A stretch of DNA of 64,000 nt from NCBI GenBank assembly GCA_963931575.1, contig OZ007029.1, forward strand, positions 930,001 to 994,000, written 5' to 3'. Under the pieces are notes generated by a model. The model had not been told where the DNA came from. It did not search any database and saw nothing but the letters and a program-made list of their open reading frames with translations. Position 1 is the first letter of the stretch; each line of letters starts with the position of its first letter. Below, piece by piece: positions 41,122 through 49,859 of the stretch. Position numbers and translations under genes: made by a program. This DNA is from Gastranaerophilus sp944325835. Its GTDB lineage: Bacteria > Cyanobacteriota > Vampirovibrionia > Gastranaerophilales > Gastranaerophilaceae.

Positions 41122-43680
41122 CTGCGGAACTTCTAGTTCACCGTTTTGGGATTTCTTACGGGTTGCAAGGTTGTTTGAAAAATCTTTTTGAAGTTTTTGC
41201 ATTAATTCTTCCGAGCGTTTAATTACCGGTGCCGGAAGCCCCGCCATTTTAGCCACCTGAATACCGTAGCTGCGGCTTGCTCCGCCCTGTACAATTTTTC
41301 TCAAAAACTGAATTTCGCCGTTTTCTTCCGTAACAGTAATCCTGTAATTTTTAATTTGCGGATACATTTTTGTCATAACGTTAAGTTCGTGATAGTGGGT
41401 TGCAAAAATGCAGCGCGCCTTGATTTTAGACGCAAGGTATTCCGCAACAGACCATGCGATTGCGACACCGTCATAAGTACTTGTGCCGCGTCCGATTTCA
41501 TCAATAAGCACAAGACTTCTTTCGGTCGCAGAGTTAAGAATGTACGAAGTTTCCACCATTTCTACCATGAAAGTGGATTGTCCGAGGGTTAAATCATCAG
41601 AAGCGCCGACACGCGTAAAAATTTTATCCACAACGCCAAGTTTCAGATAATCAGCCGGAACCCACGAACCTATCTGCGCTAAGATACAAATCAAAGCATT
41701 CTGGCGCATATAAGTAGATTTACCGGCCATATTCGGCCCTGTCAAAATCATAAACTGGGTTACATCATCAGAATTTGCGCGCAGTTCCAGGTCATTTTCA
41801 ACGTATTCTCCCAGCGGAAGAATTTTTTCCAACACAGGATGACGCCCGTTTTTAACAACGAAGTCCTCAGAATCATCAATCTCGGGTTTAGCATAATTAT
41901 TTTCAACTGCAGTAACTGCAAGTCCGACATAAACATCGGCCTTTGCAATACATTCTGCAATTTCTCTCAATTTCGACACAAATTCTTTTGCATATTCCCG
42001 CATATCACAGAAAAGCTTGTATTCCAGCTCAACGGACTTATATTTTGCAGAAAGCACATCATCTTCATGGTTTTTAAGTTCTTCTGTAATAAATCTTTCA
42101 GCACCCGAGAGAGTTTGTTTACGAATATAATGAGAAGGAACCCAATTTTTATATGAATTTGTTACCTCTATGAAATACCCAAACACGCGGTTATAACCAA
42201 CTTTGAGCGATTTAATCCCCGTTGTTTCTTTTTCTTTTTCTTCAAAAGTTTTCAGCCACTCTTCACCGCCGGTCAAAAGGTCGCGGAAATAGTCCAGTTC
42301 GCCGTTGACACCGTTTTTAATAATTCCGCCTTCTTTTATTTGTGCAGGGGCATTATCGTCAATAGTTTTTTCTATCAGGTGCGCAAAATCAGCGATTTCA
42401 GCGGCATACTCAAGCACAGATGAAAACGGATTATTCTCGAGAGCTTTGGAGGATTCAAGTAATTCAGGCAGCATCATTAAAGAGCTCTTCAGCCCAAGAA
42501 AATCTTTAGGATTTGCTGTACTGTTACTAATCTTTGTAGTTAAGCGCTGAATATCATAAATCTTTTCAAGAGATGATGCCATTTGAATACGCAAATCCGA
42601 TTTTTCAACGAGTTCTGATACGTAATTCTGGCGGGCAAGAATATCCTCCTTTTTTCTGAGCGGCTGGCAAATCCAGTTTTTCAGTAATCTTGCACCCATA
42701 TTGGTTTTAGTATTATCAATTGCCCAGAGTAGCGAACCGTATTTATTCTTTTCTCTGAGAGTTTCGACAAGTTCAAGATTTTTTCTGGTAGCCGCATCAA
42801 TTATAAGGAACTCTGAAAGCTCATAGCTTTCAATGCGTTCAAATTTCGGAACATTTTCTTTTGTTGTTTCCCAGATGTAAGCAAGAAGCGCGCCTGCCGC
42901 GCGAAAACCTACTTTGCAGTTGTTATAGCCGAAAGCTTCCAGACTATTCACGTTAAATACGGCTTTAAGATTACTAAATGCGAAATGCTCTTCAAAGACA
43001 GTCGCCGGAATTTTTGAACAGTTATAGTTTTTAACAATTGTTTCTGGAAGGTTAATAACCTCATCCGGAACGATCTGGAACGGTTTAATTTCAGCACGGA
43101 GAGCCGGCGCAACAATTTCAGCCGGTTTAACCCGCGCGAGTTCCGCAAGAATCAAGTTAAGATTTCCCTGCGTAACCTTATATTCACCGGTTGAAATATC
43201 TGCGTAGGAAAAGCCGTACAAATCTGTTTTTTCATCGTGAAACAGTGCGCAGATATAATTGTTAGAATTCTTCTCCAAAAAGTCGCTTTCCAGTATTGTG
43301 CCCGAGGTAATAACCCTTGTAACTCCGCGCTTAACCAGACCTTTTGCTTCTTTAGGGTCCTCAAGCTGATCGCAAATCGCAACTTTATAATTTTTCTGAA
43401 TCAATTTTTCTATATAAGCATCAGTAGATTTAATCGGGATACCAGCGAGCGGAACTTTTCCGATAGCTTTGCCCGCATCACGCGAAGTCAGCGTAATTTC
43501 AAGAACTTTTGACATTGTAACAGCATCTTCAAAAAAGGTTTCAAAAAAATCTCCAAGCCTGTATAATAAAATACAATCAGGGTTCTCTCTCTTTGTAGCC
43601 ACATAATGCTGCATGGAAGGCGTCAATAAATCTATGTCTACATCTGCTGTATTAATATAGTTGATTTCAGGCTTATTCAT
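41101..43680 (-). CDS. mutS: DNA mismatch repair protein MutS
   Basis: 859 residues, full length. The mismatch-binding N-terminal domain has CILLYRLGDFFETFFEDA (Phe of the F-x-E motif is present in FFETF), the ATPase has GPNMAGKSTYMRQ near 620, DEIGRGTSTYDG and THYHEL. It recognises mispairs and slippage loops and would limit length changes in the G tracts. TATAAT lies 9 nt before the ATG at 43680, so the leader is very short. Its 3' end carries the promoter of prepilin locus D. Confidence 0.96.
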   Translation of the reverse strand: MNKPEINYINTADVDIDLLTPSMQHYVATKRENPDCILLYRLGDFFETFFEDAVTMSKVLEITLTSRDAGKAIGKVPLAGIPIKSTDAYIEKLIQKNYKVAICDQLEDPKEAKGLVKRGVTRVITSGTILESDFLEKNSNNYICALFHDEKTDLYGFSYADISTGEYKVTQGNLNLILAELARVKPAEIVAPALRAEIKPFQIVPDEVINLPETIVKNYNCSKIPATVFEEHFAFSNLKAVFNVNSLEAFGYNNCKVGFRAAGALLAYIWETTKENVPKFERIESYELSEFLIIDAATRKNLELVETLREKNKYGSLLWAIDNTKTNMGARLLKNWICQPLRKKEDILARQNYVSELVEKSDLRIQMASSLEKIYDIQRLTTKISNSTANPKDFLGLKSSLMMLPELLESSKALENNPFSSVLEYAAEIADFAHLIEKTIDDNAPAQIKEGGIIKNGVNGELDYFRDLLTGGEEWLKTFEEKEKETTGIKSLKVGYNRVFGYFIEVTNSYKNWVPSHYIRKQTLSGAERFITEELKNHEDDVLSAKYKSVELEYKLFCDMREYAKEFVSKLREIAECIAKADVYVGLAVTAVENNYAKPEIDDSEDFVVKNGRHPVLEKILPLGEYVENDLELRANSDDVTQFMILTGPNMAGKSTYMRQNALICILAQIGSWVPADYLKLGVVDKIFTRVGASDDLTLGQSTFMVEMVETSYILNSATERSLVLIDEIGRGTSTYDGVAIAWSVAEYLASKIKARCIFATHYHELNVMTKMYPQIKNYRITVTEENGEIQFLRKIVQGGASRSYGIQVAKMAGLPAPVIKRSEELMQKLQKDFSNNLATRKKSQNGELEVPQLTLFYK

Positions 43681-43716
43681 AGTAAAATCATTATAGCACG
43701 AAAAAGGTTTAATTGT

Positions 43717-44379
43717 ATGGGATGTTTAAGAAATATTATAAATCTGATAATCATAATTCTTGCAATAATCGGATTTCTTTCAATCGGTGGAAAAGAGTAT
43801 CTTGACGCAAACGTCATTCCGACCGTAAAAAAAGTTAACATTGAGGTTCAAGCAGGAATTGACAAAACTGGTAAAACTTTTACCGAGCTTTCTCTGAAAG
43901 AAATCGGGGCAATCTTCTGGAACGCGATTAAGTCAACAATGTTTACCAAAAAGGTTTCGGGAGAGTATGAAATAACCGAGGTTAAGGGGTTAATGGGCTA
44001 TGATACCAAAATCGCCGAGGACATAAAAACCGGACAGAAAATGGTTCTGGTCGATACGAAAGACAAAGTCCTTCTTGACCTGAACAAAACCGACAAGGCA
44101 GAATTAAAGGCTGATATGTTAAAACTTGCCAAAAAGCACAAAGCCCTGCCTGTTAAGTTTGATGATATTGATATCGTAGAGCTTGGTAAATGGAAAGCAC
44201 TAAATAAAGATTTAAAATACGTAAAAATTAGTATTAAAGATAAAAGCTCCAATAAAGAGATAACTGCCATGATTTCCAGCTATCCGGACAAAAATGCTTC
44301 CAAAATGATTGTAACATTTGCGGAAAAAACCAAATTTTCACGAAAAATTGCAGAAAAATTCTTTAAAAAAGCGCCATAA
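43717..44379 (+). CDS. Hypothetical membrane-anchored protein
   Basis: 220 residues. MGCLRNIINLIIIILAIIGFL is a single N-terminal membrane segment; the rest is a Lys-rich, probably extracytoplasmic domain (GEYEITEVKGLMGYDTKIAEDIK, then Lys-rich tail). No family recognised. AAAAGG precedes the ATG by 9 nt. Divergent from mutS and followed by a strong terminator. Confidence 0.7.
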   Translation: MGCLRNIINLIIIILAIIGFLSIGGKEYLDANVIPTVKKVNIEVQAGIDKTGKTFTELSLKEIGAIFWNAIKSTMFTKKVSGEYEITEVKGLMGYDTKIAEDIKTGQKMVLVDTKDKVLLDLNKTDKAELKADMLKLAKKHKALPVKFDDIDIVELGKWKALNKDLKYVKISIKDKSSNKEITAMISSYPDKNASKMIVTFAEKTKFSRKIAEKFFKKAP

Positions 44380-44391
44380 GGCGCTTTTTTT
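44365..44391 (+). terminator. Terminator after the 43717-44379 gene
   Basis: AAAGCGCC/GGCGCTTT around ATAA, then a long T run. It begins in the last codons of the gene. Confidence 0.85.
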
Positions 44392-44728
44392 ATCGTTTAA
44401 CACAATGGACATTCATAACAGTTGAGCGCTGCGTTCTCTGTCATCGCGAGGAGCCCTACAGGGCGACGTGGCGATCCACCGGCGGTCAAGCCGGCTTCCT
44501 AATTGGTTGGACGTTAAACGGCTCCCTCGCGCCGACCGCCGGTCCTTTCTTTTTGTTGCGTTGGGCTGGCAAGCCCAACCTACTTTGTCATAAGGCATAG
44601 GTCAATAGGACACTACGGCAATAGGACTAGTCTTTTTTTCTTCCATTCTGCCATAACGACTCATTGCCCTATTGCCTTATTTACTTATTGCCACCTTCTT
44701 TATGTACGATTTTTCTCTTTAGTCAAGA
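44392..44728. repeat. Intergenic repeats and relic prepilin-type promoter
   Basis: No gene seen. 44435-44480 is a TGTCATCGCGAGGAG-type element; ACCGGCGGTC (44478) and GACCGCCGGT (44534) form a hairpin; GTTGGGCT-GGCA-AGCCCAAC is at 44560-44579. At 44699-44726 on the minus strand TTGACT, 16 bp, CATAAA sits in the palindrome TTAGTC-AA-GACTAA, joined to the TAG stop of ricT exactly as at pth, but no leader ATG, G tract or pilin follows. Confidence 0.6.
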
Positions 44729-45664
44729 CTAAACGTTACCGGTAGAGCTGTTTCTGTCATCCTCAAGCTGTTTGATTGTGCGCATATCAACGTTAGAGTC
44801 CTCACCGTAGTTATTCAAAGATACCGGAACATCAATTTCAACGTTAACATCTGCATCAACCATTTCAATATCATCTTTCGGGAATTCTTTAGTCTTGCCG
44901 TCTTCCATTTTAACCGCAACAGTTCCGGTCAGGAACTGCAGGTAGCACACTTTACCCAGACCGTCAGGCGTCATAACGGATGAACCGACAGGCGGCATGC
45001 CTTTGGCAACTTCTATGTAATTTGAATATTCATAAGTAAGGCAACACAAAAGCCTTCCGCAGGTACCGGAAATTTTACCCGGTGTAATCGGCATTCCCTG
45101 ATCTTTAGCGTATTTTATATTAATCGCCTCAAATTTTCTCAAAAAACACGAACAGCAGAAAGGTTTTCCACAGACGCCCATGCCGTCAAGGATAGAGGTT
45201 TCATCGCGGACGCCGATATGCCTCAAATCAATTCTGACACGCGTAAACACCTGCGTTAAATCCTTCAGCAGCGCACGGAAATCAACTCTTTCCGGTGCGG
45301 TATAGTAAAACGTAATTTTCCTTCTGTCAAACGTGATACGGCATTGAACCAGATTCATCACAAGCTTATGCTGCTTAATAAGCGCCTGACATTTAAAAAA
45401 TGAAGTTACTTCCTCTTTTTTTATCTCTTCAAGGGTTTGAAGATCTTTCTGCGACATAACACGAATAACCGGAAGCGGTTCCGGCATTTTTTTACTTTTT
45501 TCCCAGATTTCAGCAATTTGAGAATTAACTTCAATAGCTTTTAGAGCTTCTTCACCTTTTTCCGTACGGACAAGAACAAGCTGACCGTCCTCAATATTTA
45601 TTGAGTCAGGAACCGAAAGCGGGTAAAACGTATTTTTCAGGTACAGAGTTGCAAATTTAAACAT
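44729..45664 (-). CDS. ricT: PSP1-domain protein (RicT/YaaT type)
   Basis: 311 residues with the PSP1/RicT Cys pattern: FYYTAPERVDFRALLKDL near 120, then DGMGVCGKPFCCSCFLRKF near 160 and GTCGRLLCCLTYEYSNY near 200. In Bacillus the RicT (YaaT) protein is part of an iron-sulfur complex that helps RNase Y and phosphorelay; in other lineages the role is open. Its start overlaps the end of gpsA by 8 bp. The acidic C-terminal tail is lineage-specific. Confidence 0.85.
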   Translation of the reverse strand: MFKFATLYLKNTFYPLSVPDSINIEDGQLVLVRTEKGEEALKAIEVNSQIAEIWEKSKKMPEPLPVIRVMSQKDLQTLEEIKKEEVTSFFKCQALIKQHKLVMNLVQCRITFDRRKITFYYTAPERVDFRALLKDLTQVFTRVRIDLRHIGVRDETSILDGMGVCGKPFCCSCFLRKFEAINIKYAKDQGMPITPGKISGTCGRLLCCLTYEYSNYIEVAKGMPPVGSSVMTPDGLGKVCYLQFLTGTVAVKMEDGKTKEFPKDDIEMVDADVNVEIDVPVSLNNYGEDSNVDMRTIKQLEDDRNSSTGNV

Positions 45665-46658
45665 ATCTTTCTTCTTCCTTCAGCTTTCTGTTCATAAGTT
45701 TTGCCAGCAGTTGTTCAGGCGTAATATCTGTATAAACAGCTTCATAGATTGCATTAGAAACCGGTGCGTCAATTTCAAGTTTTCTGGCGAGTTCACAGAT
45801 TGCGCGTGAAGTTTTTACGCCTTCTGCAACAGAGCCGAGTTCAGCCAGAATATCATCAATTTTTTTGCCGCGGGCAAGCATAGCGCCTACGGTGTAGTTT
45901 CTGGACATAGGGCTTGAGCAGGTAGCAATTAAATCGCCCATGCCGGAAAGCCCGTACAGTGTTGAAGGGTTTGCTCCCAGACGCAGACTGACGCGGACGA
46001 TTTCTGCCATTCCGCGGGTCAAAAGCGCGCCTGTGCAGTTGTCGCCAAGCCCCATTGTTTTTGCAAAACCTGATGCAATAGCAATAACGTTTTTCAGGCT
46101 GCCGCCAAGTTCTACGCCGATAACGTCAGTATTTGTATAAAGTCTGAATTTATTCGGAACAGTGCAGGCTTTTTGGACAAATTCGGCAGTTTTTATATCT
46201 TCACACGCAACAGAGGCGGCTGTTGGTTTGCCCTGCAAAACTTCTTTTGCAAGCGTCGGGCCGGAAAGCGTTACCAGTTTTTGTTCCGGAAGCACATCTC
46301 TTATAACCTCCGACATACGTTTAAGGGACGGGAGTTCAATACCTTTTGATGCATTAACAAGAATTTGTTCAGGCTTAATACCGGCTTTTTTCAACTGTTC
46401 ACAAACATCACGCGTACCGGAAGTGGCTACAACGGATAAAATAATTTCAGCGCCGTCAATTGCGCTTTTTAAATCCGACGTAATTTCAACCTTATCCGCG
46501 AGTTGAACTTCTAACGGTTTTGAACAGTGCTTATTTTTAATAAGCTCTTCTGTCAGATCCTGCGCACGCCCCCATACTGTAATTTCATCAAAATTACCGG
46601 TCAATAACCACGCTAATGTCAACCCCCAGCAACCTGCTCCTAAGACTGTTAATTTCAT
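45657..46658 (-). CDS. gpsA: Glycerol-3-phosphate dehydrogenase [NAD(P)+]
   Basis: Makes sn-glycerol-3-phosphate for phospholipids. 333 residues: LTVLGAGCWGLTLAWLL (nucleotide-binding GxGxxG) at the start, NASKGIE, LSGPTLAKEV near 138, GGSLKNVIAIASGF near 190 with the catalytic Lys, and GLSGMGDLIATCSSP near 248. GAGGTA precedes the ATG. It lies 3 nt after murQ on the same strand. Confidence 0.94.
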   Translation of the reverse strand: MKLTVLGAGCWGLTLAWLLTGNFDEITVWGRAQDLTEELIKNKHCSKPLEVQLADKVEITSDLKSAIDGAEIILSVVATSGTRDVCEQLKKAGIKPEQILVNASKGIELPSLKRMSEVIRDVLPEQKLVTLSGPTLAKEVLQGKPTAASVACEDIKTAEFVQKACTVPNKFRLYTNTDVIGVELGGSLKNVIAIASGFAKTMGLGDNCTGALLTRGMAEIVRVSLRLGANPSTLYGLSGMGDLIATCSSPMSRNYTVGAMLARGKKIDDILAELGSVAEGVKTSRAICELARKLEIDAPVSNAIYEAVYTDITPEQLLAKLMNRKLKEEERYV

Positions 46659-46661
46659 TAT

Positions 46662-47558
46662 TTATACTACCTCAATCTTCTTGTTTAATACTTTTCTTAA
46701 TACTCCGCAAGCATGTTTTAATTCAAGTCTTGCCTCTTCCTTATCAATTGATTTCATAATTGAAACAATTGAAGTTTTAATCTCCCAGTTTGTGTCCAAT
46801 AACGACTCTAAAGCTTTACTATAACTCACAGCCGCAATATTTGCAACTATTCTGATTGCTCTGTCTTTAAGTTTTTCGTTGGTAGCTTTCAGGTCAATCA
46901 TAAAGTTTTCATAAGTTTTGCCTATTTTAATCATCGAAGCAGTCGTGAGAATGTTCAAAATCATTTTTTGAGCTGTACCGGCTTTCATCCGGCTTGAGCC
47001 TGCAATAACTTCCGGCCCGACTTCCACACAGATAACAAGCCCTGCTTCCTGCGCGATTTTACCTTTCGGGTTGCAGGTGACAGCAATTGATTTTACACCC
47101 TTTTCTTCTGCGACACTCAACACGCCGAGCAAATATTTCGGGTTGCCGCTCGCAGAAATCACAACTACAACATCTTCTTTATCAAGGATTTCTGCATCCA
47201 TACAGCCTAAATTGAAATCATCTTCCGCGCCTTCCACCGCAGTTCTAAGTGCAGCATCGCCGCCGGCGATAAAGCCTTGAACCATTTCAGGATTAACGCT
47301 GAAAGTCGGAGGGCATTCAGACGCATCCAGAACCCCGAGCCTGCCGGAAGTTCCCGCGCCGTAATAGAATAAACGTCCGCCTCTTAGAAACTGTTTTGAA
47401 ATTAAATCCACAGCCTTTGCAATTTCATTTTGCGCCTCTTCGACAGCAAACGCAACTTGCTTATCTTCTTCATTAATTTTTTTAACTATTTCCAGAGTCG
47501 GCAGCAAATCAATATCTATTGTATTTTGATTTCTGCTTTCAGTGATGATTTCTGACAT
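46662..47558 (-). CDS. murQ: N-acetylmuramic acid 6-phosphate etherase
   Basis: Cleaves the lactyl ether of MurNAc-6-phosphate to give GlcNAc-6-phosphate, in wall recycling with nagZ. 298 residues: SIS-domain start GAGTSGRLGVLDASECPPTF near 68, GFIAGGDAALRTAVEGAEDD near 100, and the MurQ tail around CGVLRKVLNKKIEVV. I chose ATG 47558 (GGATG 6 nt upstream) and not the in-frame GTG at 47576. It lies in the same transcript direction as ribH and gpsA. Confidence 0.92.
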   Translation of the reverse strand: MSEIITESRNQNTIDIDLLPTLEIVKKINEEDKQVAFAVEEAQNEIAKAVDLISKQFLRGGRLFYYGAGTSGRLGVLDASECPPTFSVNPEMVQGFIAGGDAALRTAVEGAEDDFNLGCMDAEILDKEDVVVVISASGNPKYLLGVLSVAEEKGVKSIAVTCNPKGKIAQEAGLVICVEVGPEVIAGSSRMKAGTAQKMILNILTTASMIKIGKTYENFMIDLKATNEKLKDRAIRIVANIAAVSYSKALESLLDTNWEIKTSIVSIMKSIDKEEARLELKHACGVLRKVLNKKIEVV

Positions 47559-47599
47559 ATTCACATCCATTCTCACATAAAGGACTTATTGCCCCAATG

Positions 47600-48064
47600 C
47601 TACCCTATTGCCTTCATCAAATTTGCCATTTCAATAGCAGTTTTAGCTGCGTCAGAACCTTTATTACCGGCTTTCGTTCCTGCGCGCTCAATTGCCTGTT
47701 CTATGTTGTCCGTGGTAAGAACGCCAAAGATTACCGGAACACCCGTTTGCAGGCTGACAGATGCAACACCCTTTGAAACTTCCGCACTCACGTAATCAAA
47801 ATGAGGAGTTGAACCTTTTATCACGGCACCGAGCGTAATAACCGCATTATATTTGCCGGATTTAGCAGTTTTTTGCGCAACCACAGGAATTTCAAAAGCT
47901 CCCGGAACCTTTACCACATCAATATTTTCTTCTTTTACACCATGGCGTTTTAGTTCATCAATTGCGCCGTCCAAAAGTTTTGAACCTATAAAATCGTTAA
48001 ATCTGGCAATAATTATACAGAATTTTTCATCCCCTGCGACCAGCCGGCCTTCATATATTTTCAT
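47600..48064 (-). CDS. ribH: 6,7-dimethyl-8-ribityllumazine synthase
   Basis: Penultimate step of riboflavin synthesis. 154 residues: IIIARFNDFIGSKLLDGA, VPGAFEIPVVAQK, TLGAVIKGSTPHFDYV (His near 85) and GVLTTDNIEQAIERAG. An in-frame ATG three codons upstream sits only 3 nt from AAGGAG; the ATG at 48064 has an 11-nt spacing. I prefer the latter, with moderate confidence in the exact start. Confidence 0.94.
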   Translation of the reverse strand: MKIYEGRLVAGDEKFCIIIARFNDFIGSKLLDGAIDELKRHGVKEENIDVVKVPGAFEIPVVAQKTAKSGKYNAVITLGAVIKGSTPHFDYVSAEVSKGVASVSLQTGVPVIFGVLTTDNIEQAIERAGTKAGNKGSDAAKTAIEMANLMKAIG

Positions 48065-48114
48065 AATACACATTTCTCCTTAAATCCTATATGACTATAA
48101 TAGCGCATATTAAC

Positions 48115-48819
48115 TTATTTGACAATAAGCGGAGCAAAAATCTTATAATAAATATACATAGAAGCCAGAACTAACAGGAATCCGCTTGCTTTCAAAAGGA
48201 AATCCGATACCATATAGAAGTTTTTCATAGTCTTAATTTTAGACGTCAAAACGCCTGCAAGAATAAGGATTAATCCCTGACCTAGCGAAAACAGGAAAAG
48301 CATTATAACAGCGTTCGGAATATTTGCATTCAACGAAGCAAACGCCATAATTCCGGCAAGAATCGGGGTAGAACACGGAGTTCCGGCAAGCGCAAACACC
48401 CCGCCAAGCAGCACCGGATAAACATACTGGTTCATCCCTTCATTCTTAGGCATTTCTTTCACGAGTACCGGAAGTTCAAAATCCAGTACCCCCAAAAGTT
48501 TTAACCCCATAACAAGAATAATCCCCGCCAGAATCAGTCCGAAATATCCGCCCGAAAACGATGCAAAGACCTTACCCGTTACCGCACAAATTATCCCGAT
48601 AACAGTAAAAACAACCGCCGTTCCCAGAACAAACATAAACATTTGCAGCAAAGTTTTTGAGGGTTTTGACTCACCGTATCCGCCGACATACCCCACAATT
48701 ATCGGAAGCATTGCCAGAGAACACGGAGAAATCGAAGCCACCAGCCCCCCGAAAAATGAGAGCGCAAATAATATCCACAAACTGTTTTCACCGGAGAATA
48801 AACTTGCAAAATTTTCCAT
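48115..48819 (-). CDS. ccdA: CcdA-type thiol-disulfide membrane transporter
   Basis: 234 residues, six membrane helices of the DsbD transmembrane/CcdA family. The paired redox cysteines are in SISPCSLAMLPI (near 32) and AGTPCSTPIL (near 145), with Pro/Gly-rich surroundings. It passes electrons from cytoplasmic thioredoxin to an exported partner, most likely the thioredoxin-like protein encoded just upstream (1-bp overlap). Confidence 0.9.
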   Translation of the reverse strand: MENFASLFSGENSLWILFALSFFGGLVASISPCSLAMLPIIVGYVGGYGESKPSKTLLQMFMFVLGTAVVFTVIGIICAVTGKVFASFSGGYFGLILAGIILVMGLKLLGVLDFELPVLVKEMPKNEGMNQYVYPVLLGGVFALAGTPCSTPILAGIMAFASLNANIPNAVIMLFLFSLGQGLILILAGVLTSKIKTMKNFYMVSDFLLKASGFLLVLASMYIYYKIFAPLIVK

Positions 48820-49214
48820 TACTGCATTCCTTGTTCTAAGTATTTAACCAGTTCTTCTTTAGGAATAGAACCTTCAACACGCGCTACCTGCTCGCCTTTA
48901 GAGTTAAGAAAAACCATAGTCGGCACAAGCTTAACATTATAACGTTTAATCATTTCACTAACCTGCGGGGATTTTTGATTAACCGAAATTTCCACAAATT
49001 CAACCTTACCCTCATACTGCGGCTCAACTTCACTCAAGACATCAGCCATAGCCTGACAGTCAGAACACATTGGCGCCGAGAACTTAATCATCTGCGGCAT
49101 GCCCGTAGCTGCAACGGCAACCTCAGTCGCAGCCGGCTGCTTAGCAACCAGAAGCGCATACGCAATTACCGGAAGAGCAAAAATCATACATATCACAAGC
49201 AAAGTTTTTTTCAT
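48819..49214 (-). CDS. Exported thioredoxin-like protein
   Basis: 131 residues. N-terminal signal or anchor (LLVICMIFALPVIAYALLV), then a thioredoxin fold with active site APMCSDCQAM (CxxC near 53) and the cis-Pro in LVPTMVFLNSKGEQV. Expected to reduce disulfides outside the membrane with ccdA. GGAGAAATATTT precedes the ATG. A structured leader with an intrinsic terminator lies 70-190 nt upstream and may control the operon. Confidence 0.88.
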   Translation of the reverse strand: MKKTLLVICMIFALPVIAYALLVAKQPAATEVAVAATGMPQMIKFSAPMCSDCQAMADVLSEVEPQYEGKVEFVEISVNQKSPQVSEMIKRYNVKLVPTMVFLNSKGEQVARVEGSIPKEELVKYLEQGMQ

Positions 49215-49282
49215 AAATATTTCTCCTTTTGCTTATATAATTATACATAAAACAAAAGAAGTTAATTGCCGACCCTACCTAA

Positions 49283-49399
49283 ACAAAAAAAAAGCCATTC
49301 TTTCAGAACGGCTACCAGACTTGGGGAGGAGATACGGGACTACCCGCATCCTTCCCTAAGTCTTTCGTTTAAATTCTCCTAAACTTTAATAAGCCAGAC
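49283..49399 (-). ncRNA. Structured leader or small RNA with terminator, upstream of the thioredoxin/ccdA operon
   Basis: On the minus strand a promoter (TTGACT, 16 bp, TATACG, 49406-49433) is followed by a long hairpin, AGACTT/AAGTCT outer stem (49317-49362) with GGG-x-AGGA and GCGGG inner stems and a UAGU loop, then a terminator hairpin AGCC-TTCT/AGAA-GGCT (one mismatch) and nine T (49283-49312). It matches no riboswitch I know. It could be an attenuating leader for the redox operon or an independent RNA of about 115 nt. Confidence 0.5.
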
Positions 49400-49433
49400 C
49401 AATAATCGTATAGATGAAGGATAAATACAGTCA

Positions 49434-49640
49434 AGTAGGTTGGGCTTGCAAGCCCAACTTACAAAATATGACTCCGGCTCAACCGGACGCAAGCTTTTTC
49501 TCAGACAGTCAAAAGCTTTATTATTACTAGACTTTGAATTTATCAGGAATTACAATAGTTTCCGCTCGCGGGTTTCAGTCAAAACCCGCTCGTATCAATA
49601 GTCTAACATATTGTTAAAAAACTTTAAGAAAATAATAGAG
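49434..49640. repeat. Intergenic repeats upstream of rpoB
   Basis: Perfect palindrome beginning GTTGGGCTTG at 49438, related to one at 44560. CCGGCTCAACCGG follows, then GCGGGTTT-CAGTCAA-AACCCGC near 49568-49588. No reading frame supported. Confidence 0.6.
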
Positions 49641-49647
49641 TGTTATA

Positions 49648-49693
49648 TTGACTATCAATATTGACGGTGTATGATTTATTAACATGGTATAAT
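49648..49693 (+). promoter_or_regulatory. rpoB promoter region
   Basis: TTGACT, 16 bp, TATGAT (49648-49675), and just downstream an extended -10 TGGTATAAT (49686-49693). The leader to rpoB is about 165 nt and holds GCAG/CTGC-rich hairpin sequence around 49730-49790; no rplJ or rplL gene lies upstream. Confidence 0.55.
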
Positions 49694-49859
49694 TTAACTT
49701 GGGTAAGTTGTGCCTATTTTCACAAAGTAAAGCAGTTTTCCGCTGCACTGCCTCGCTGAACTGCGAGCCGTAGCAGCTACACTGCCTAAACAAAGAAGAC
49801 AAAGCAGAATATAATTTAATTTTATATATAGATAGTAAGTACATAGACGAGGTGAATTG

